Shown: piece by piece, positions 10,534 to 12,916 of the stretch
How positions within the stretch are numbered: the stretch's first letter is position 1
Layout of the letters: the number at the start of each line of letters is the position of its first letter
DNA from: Rubrobacter sp.
Lineage (GTDB): Bacteria; Actinomycetota; Rubrobacteria; Rubrobacterales; Rubrobacteraceae
Assembly: GCA_019247245.1 (NCBI GenBank)
Contig: JAFAPF010000201.1
Span: 1 to 12,916, forward strand
DNA length: 12,916 nucleotides
Direction: 5' to 3'
Position numbers and translations under genes: made by a program
Notes under the pieces: generated by a model
Seen by the model: only the letters and a program-made list of their open reading frames with translations
Databases searched by the model: none
Told to the model about the DNA's origin: nothing

Positions 10534-10674
10534 GAGACTGTCTGAAAAGTACTTGAAGCGAGGTTTTGCCCCTAAAATTTCGGTCCCGCAACGGCTAGGA
10601 ATTACACTTTTGCTCTGTTTAGGGGCCCATGGGGCTTCTATTCAAAAGCCTTTCGGGACTTTTCATACAGTCTC
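10534..10674. mobile_element. 141-bp MITE-like element with terminal inverted repeats
   Basis: GAGACTGTCTGAAAAGT begins at 10534 and its inverse ends at 10674, matching at 16 of 17 positions. Inside, TTGAAGC and GCCCCTAAA on the left face TTTAGGGGC and GCTTCTATTCAA on the right, so most of the element is roughly palindromic. It has no coding capacity. This fits a miniature inverted-repeat element or an insertion-sequence remnant mobilised in trans. I see no clear target duplication and do not assign an IS family. Confidence 0.65.
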
Positions 10675-10714
10675 TCTAGGCGGCTCGTGAATGCTTGAGG
10701 ATTGGTTGCCGCAA

Positions 10715-10762
10715 GTGTGCTGTCTAGCCAAAATGGCACAAGAGCTAGGCTAGACAGCACAC
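10715..10762. promoter_or_regulatory. perfect 15-bp inverted repeat abutting the pentapeptide gene start
   Basis: GTGTGCTGTCTAGCC (10715-10729) and its exact reverse complement (10748-10762) flank 18 bases, and the ATG of the next gene follows at 10763 with no gap. There is no Shine-Dalgarno sequence. TAGACA (10751-10756) would put a transcript start on that ATG if it acted as a -10, so the right arm may be both promoter and operator. An RNA hairpin occluding the start is the alternative. Confidence 0.5.
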
Positions 10763-11287
10763 ATGACAAGCGACCGAACAAACTCATCGGAGAGCCAGCC
10801 GCAGCGGCCCCCCAACGACGACCCTGCCGCCTGGCATGCCTACTGGAAAGTGTTAGAACAGCCGTGGCGTACCGAACCTGAGATTGCTGACAAGCGCAAA
10901 AAAGAACTGGCAAGGCGACGCGCTATTACGCCCGACCCGGATCGAGACGAGTACCCCTTCCAGGACATGTCGCTAAGTCGTGGCGATGTAGAGTGGCTGT
11001 TGAAAACGCACGAAGGTGGACTCGGCCCACTGAAGTTCCTTGGCGAAGTTAGTGGGCGGCAAGAATTTAATCTGCAGGGAGCGAACTTGTCCGGTGTGGA
11101 TTTAAGCTATTTACCACTAACCGCAACGCGCTTTGAGGGCGCCATTCTTACGGGAGCTAACCTAGAGGGTGCCGAGCTTCAATCGGCTGTGCTGCGAGAC
11201 GCTAGCCTTATGGATGTTAACCTAAAAAAGCCGATCTCTGGGGGGCTTACCTGGAGGGTGTCTGGTTTTGGGGTTCCGCAGCCCTAG
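10763..11287 (+). CDS. pentapeptide-repeat protein, C-terminally truncated
   Basis: The 174-aa product has a disordered N terminus and a conserved leader region at about 23-95 (WHAYWKVLEQPWRTEPEI, then YPFQDMSLSRGDVEWLLKTH). That region precedes pentapeptide repeats in a family I associate with Ktedonobacteria and related soil bacteria. About 102-155 is pentapeptide repeat (FNLQGANLSGVDLS, GANLEGAELQSAVLRDASL), which forms a right-handed beta helix. The repeat ends abruptly after an A6 run (11224-11229). With one more A, the frame continues as ADLWGAYLEGVWFWG to a stop at 11316. Hence the visible C terminus is probably a frameshift product. Function of this family is not known to me. Confidence 0.75.
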   Translation: MTSDRTNSSESQPQRPPNDDPAAWHAYWKVLEQPWRTEPEIADKRKKELARRRAITPDPDRDEYPFQDMSLSRGDVEWLLKTHEGGLGPLKFLGEVSGRQEFNLQGANLSGVDLSYLPLTATRFEGAILTGANLEGAELQSAVLRDASLMDVNLKKPISGGLTWRVSGFGVPQP

Positions 11288-11502
11288 AGGGTGCCAGCCC
11301 GGCAATAGGCATGTAGCAATCGTACCTTTTTCCCACCAGACAAATCCCTAAACGTTATCTCGGCTTCCGCGAATTATGACTTATTGGCAGCTTGGGCCTT
11401 AATAGCGTTACAACAAAGCTCCTTCCGAAAAACTGGACTTATAAGAGAACCATCCGGAACCATCCGTTAGCCCACTGTAGTGCGTAAAAAATCGAAGACA
11501 AA

Positions 11503-11524
11503 GTGCACTACGCTAGTAGTGCAC
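11503..11524. promoter_or_regulatory. perfect 9-bp hairpin upstream of the secreted aromatic protein
   Basis: GTGCACTAC (11503-11511) pairs exactly with GTAGTGCAC (11516-11524) around GCTA. GTAGTGC also occurs alone near 11477 and 11796, on either side of the gene at 11549. The hairpin ends 13 bases before AAAGGAGG, so it could sit in the 5' leader or act as an operator. 11317-11502 shows nothing else I can name. Confidence 0.45.
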
Positions 11525-11548
11525 AGGGATAGGTAAAGGAGGTAAGGC

Positions 11549-11761
11549 GTGAAACGGCTGAAGACATTTCTTGCGCTACTCACCATAGTGGTGACGATGC
11601 TAGTGGGTTTCGCGACCCCTGCTGTAGCGCAAAGCGACTGGAACTGGTGGGGCAGACATCGATATCAGCAGCAATATTGTGGTTGGTATCCTAGCTATTG
11701 GTATGGCTGGCAGTACTGGTGCTGGAGCCCTTGGTATGGGTGGTATCTGGTCTGGGGGTAG
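11549..11761 (+). CDS. secreted tryptophan/tyrosine-rich small protein
   Basis: GTG at 11549 follows a perfect AAAGGAGG (GGAGG 11538-11542) with a 6-base spacer. The 70-aa precursor has a Sec signal peptide: MKRLK, a hydrophobic core to about residue 22, and cleavage after A25-V26-A27. The mature 43 residues contain 11 Trp and 8 Tyr (about 44 percent aromatic) and two cysteines (C44, C58), in a repeating YGWxYW / WYGWY pattern. It is secreted or attached outside the cell. It is too aromatic and short to place in a known enzyme family. Structural, adhesive or antimicrobial roles are possible and unproven. Two more secreted small-protein genes follow downstream. Confidence 0.78.
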   Translation: MKRLKTFLALLTIVVTMLVGFATPAVAQSDWNWWGRHRYQQQYCGWYPSYWYGWQYWCWSPWYGWYLVWG

Positions 11762-11816
11762 CCACACAGCTCTAAGAGCAGATACACGTGCTTAGTAGTG
11801 CGTGGATGCACTTATG

Positions 11817-11844
11817 GGGACAGGTACTGTACGATCCCTGTCCC
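11817..11844 (+). terminator. hairpin after the aromatic-rich gene
   Basis: GGGACAGG (11817-11824) pairs exactly with CCTGTCCC (11837-11844) around a 12-base loop and is followed by TTACCTTTTGAG. It lies 55 bases past the stop at 11761. The interrupted T-tract makes it a moderate intrinsic terminator. Confidence 0.5.
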
Positions 11845-11887
11845 TTACCTTTTGAGTCTACGGGACTTTAGTTTGTGGGAAGGTCGG

Positions 11888-11998
11888 ATTTCCGAGAATA
11901 ACTGGAAGCGGAAACAGTACGCCTCTTATTCACCTAATTGCCGCTAAGAGATGTTCTCGGAAACTCGTGCTTCCAGTTCTGAGTGTTCTCGGAATTTC
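11888..11998. repeat. 81-bp intergenic repeat, copy 1, inside a larger inverted repeat
   Basis: 11917-11998 recurs at 12639-12719, including a 39-bp identical core (11926-11964; 12647-12685). In copy 1 the segment TTCCGAGAATAACTGGAAGC (11890-11909) faces GCTTCCAGTT and TTCTCGGAA (11968-11993), so the block can fold on itself. ATTTCCGAGAATA also occurs at 10513-10525, next to the MITE. No ORF runs through it. Confidence 0.65.
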
Positions 11999-12017
11999 AG
12001 ATGATCTGGCCGAGACA

Positions 12018-12084
12018 TCCGCGGGAGTAGGCCAGTGCATATAACAAAGCGGACGTCCGCGGGAGTATCTCACTGCGTATATAG
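12018..12084 (+). repeat. tandem 38-bp repeat with TCCGCGGGAGTA and TATA cores
   Basis: TCCGCGGGAGTA occurs at 12018-12029 and 12056-12067, each followed by C-A-(G/C)-TGC and a TATA sequence (ATATAAC; TATATAG). The second copy overlaps a perfect palindrome, GCGGACGTCCGC (12049-12060). The repeats lie about 120-180 bases before the gene at 12202, and could be tandem promoters or operators for it. Confidence 0.45.
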
Positions 12085-12110
12085 ATAAAGATGAGCATGA
12101 AGACGCACAG

Positions 12111-12182
12111 CTCCTATAAAGGAGGTTGTTATTAAGGATACCCAGAAGAGATGCATTGGGCTGGCCACATCCAAAATCTGTT
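12111..12182 (+). promoter_or_regulatory. 5' leader with a sequestered orphan ribosome site
   Basis: CTCCT (12111-12115) pairs with AGGAG (12120-12124) around ATAA, hiding a perfect AGGAGG that has no ATG after it. An ATT codon follows at 6 bases and would open a 17-residue frame ending TGTTGA at 12182, just before the ribosome site of the next gene. It may be a leader peptide using a rare start, or the remains of a lost gene copy. Confidence 0.35.
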
Positions 12183-12201
12183 GAGAAGGAGAGAGTAGAT
12201 T

Positions 12202-12489
12202 ATGAGACGCATCAAAGTAATTCTTGCAGCAGTTGCCGCCATGATGATGATAGCCGCGTTGAGCGCCCCAGCGATGGCGCAGCCCGTCCCCACCTGTTAC
12301 GGTTTCTGCGGCAACTCCGACCCCGACGACTATTACTACGGCGGCAACCCCAACTACTACGGCGGCAACCCCAACTACTACAACTCCGACCCTGACGACT
12401 ACTACTACGGCGGTAACCCCAACTACTACGGCGGTGATTGTAGGTGGGTCCAGGATTATGACGGAGATTGGTTCCAGGATTGTGACTGA
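12202..12489 (+). CDS. secreted Tyr/Gly/Asn-Pro repeat protein
   Basis: ATG at 12202 follows AAGGAG. The 95-aa precursor has a Sec signal peptide (MRRIKVIL, Ala/Met-rich core, A24-M-A26 cleavage). The mature part holds the repeats NSDPDDYYY, GGNPNYY, GGNPNYY, NSDPDDYYY, GGNPNYY (residues 38-76), flanked by cysteine pairs (C32, C36 and C80, C94). Its end, QDYDGDWFQDCD, has the DxDxD spacing of calcium-binding loops. The Asp-rich DPDD units could also bind cations. The protein is probably exported, and low-complexity Tyr/Gly/Asn repeats suggest a structural, adhesive or amyloid-like role. Repeats are nearly identical at DNA level, so copy number could vary. It pairs with the secreted gene at 11549. 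Confidence 0.78.
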   Translation: MRRIKVILAAVAAMMMIAALSAPAMAQPVPTCYGFCGNSDPDDYYYGGNPNYYGGNPNYYNSDPDDYYYGGNPNYYGGDCRWVQDYDGDWFQDCD

Positions 12490-12512
12490 CGTCGATTAAT
12501 AAAGAGGAAGAG

Positions 12513-12548
12513 AAAAAGGCGGGCTTTTTGGTGGGAGTCCGCCTTTTT
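12513..12548 (+). terminator. strong intrinsic terminator after the repeat protein gene
   Basis: AAAAAGGCGG (12513-12522) pairs exactly with CCGCCTTTTT (12539-12548). The stem ends in five T, with an extra G-T pair inside, 24 bases past the stop at 12489. The A-tract makes it potentially bidirectional. Confidence 0.85.
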
Positions 12549-12638
12549 AATGCTGGTTAGTTCGGGTCCTTAACCTTCGTAACGCTCTTAGTTGCGTTCT
12601 GCCCAACTTAGAGCAACCGCTCGGAACCCGCAAGCTCT

Positions 12639-12734
12639 GTACTCCTTTATTCACCTAATTGCCGCTAAGAGATGTTCTCGGAAACCCGTGCTTCCGGTTC
12701 TGGGCATTATTGGAAACTCGGCGCCCTCGCCGAG
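12639..12734. repeat. 81-bp intergenic repeat, copy 2, plus a 7-bp hairpin
   Basis: 12639-12719 is the second copy of the element at 11917-11998. It is followed by CTCGGCG (12717-12723), CCCT loop and CGCCGAG (12728-12734). Like copy 1 it lies between consecutive secreted-protein genes, suggesting that gene plus element duplicated together. 12549-12638 and 12735-12841 hold no gene. I see no strong promoter in them. Confidence 0.6.
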
Positions 12735-12841
12735 CACAAGCTCCTAGCCTTTGGTGCGCTAAAACACTAAGATTGTTATCTATTATTACGATAGACACTA
12801 ATGCTCTTGTTTGCTGCTTCGTTGCCGGTAGAGTCCCTTTT

Positions 12842-12882
12842 AGAGCAACTCATATCGGGTTGCCTGGGAAAGGAGTTGCTCT
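12842..12882 (+). promoter_or_regulatory. leader hairpin covering the ribosome site
   Basis: AGAGCAACTC (12842-12851) pairs perfectly with GAGTTGCTCT (12873-12882) around a 21-base loop. The right arm contains the GAG of the AAAGGAG ribosome site (12869-12875), and the ATG follows at 12884. When folded, the RNA would partly block translation, as in RNA thermometers or translational switches. Confidence 0.5.
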
Positions 12883-12883
12883 T

Positions 12884-12916
12884 ATGAAGAGGCGCACAGT
12901 GAGGTTGTTGGTTGCA
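12884..12916 (+). CDS. start of a third signal-peptide gene (cut by the window edge)
   Basis: ATG at 12884 follows AAAGGAG with an 8-base spacer. Only 11 codons are in the window (MKRRTVRLLVA), a basic start leading into a hydrophobic run like the signal peptides of the genes at 11549 and 12202. By position and start it is probably a third exported small protein. The mature part is not visible. Confidence 0.55.
   Translation, partial: MKRRTVRLLVA

Noticed and set aside
10534..10674. Complete insertion sequence
   Set aside because: 141 bp is too short for a transposase and no transposase fragment is readable.
12126..12395. Plus-strand 89-codon frame overlapping the secreted repeat protein
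   Set aside because: It is the out-of-frame reading of the repeats (poly-RQPQLL). The start lies one base from the ribosome site.

Overview
The window looks like accessory, probably plasmid, DNA from an actinobacterium. My best guess is a Rubrobacter-like organism. The reasons are strong GGAGG ribosome sites mixed with apparently leaderless starts, signal peptides with a methionine-rich core ending in A-x-A-Q, and three copies of a small helix-turn-helix protein family ending in WWRRxF. The N-terminal region of the pentapeptide protein also occurs in Ktedonobacteria, so that lineage is the alternative. No database search was possible.

Layout. 214-861 (-) is a winged-helix protein. 1065-2125 (+) is a ParA / ribbon-helix-helix partition operon with operator or centromere repeats on both sides. 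2361-2585 is a small orphan gene. 2864-3044 (-) is a pseudogene broken by a 10-bp tandem duplication. 3317-3839 (-) holds a two-helix membrane protein, apparently without a normal start codon, and a shortened helix-turn-helix paralogue. 4026-4861 (+) is a second paralogue plus an acidic protein.

4862-8500 is gene-poor and is the most unusual part. It carries five small minus-strand genes (a 32-aa membrane peptide, a 54-aa basic protein and three acidic helical proteins). Around them are many GC-rich hairpins, most oriented as minus-strand terminators, and a recurring 33-bp box made of three 11-bp repeats. Two boxes lie next to paired DnaA-box sequences. Two others (one of them also DnaA-linked) are followed on the minus strand by a structured gene-free segment and a terminator hairpin, as expected of small noncoding RNAs. 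I read this as a replication or regulatory landscape with duplicated origin-like cassettes.

8507-9483 has a terminase-small-subunit-like protein and a truncated coiled-coil ORF. 9400-9957 (-) is the full-length third helix-turn-helix paralogue, whose DNA contains 21-bp-periodic GACATGTC palindromes. 10132-10408 is a frameshifted gene. 10534-10674 is a MITE-like inverted-repeat element. 10763-11287 is a truncated pentapeptide-repeat protein.

The right end (11549-12916) is an array of secreted small-protein genes: an aromatic-rich protein, a Tyr/Gly/Asn-Pro repeat protein and the start of a third. Related 81-bp elements separate them. Several genes have single frameshifts or small tandem duplications, so the region is either decaying, phase-variable, or affected by indel errors in the assembly.
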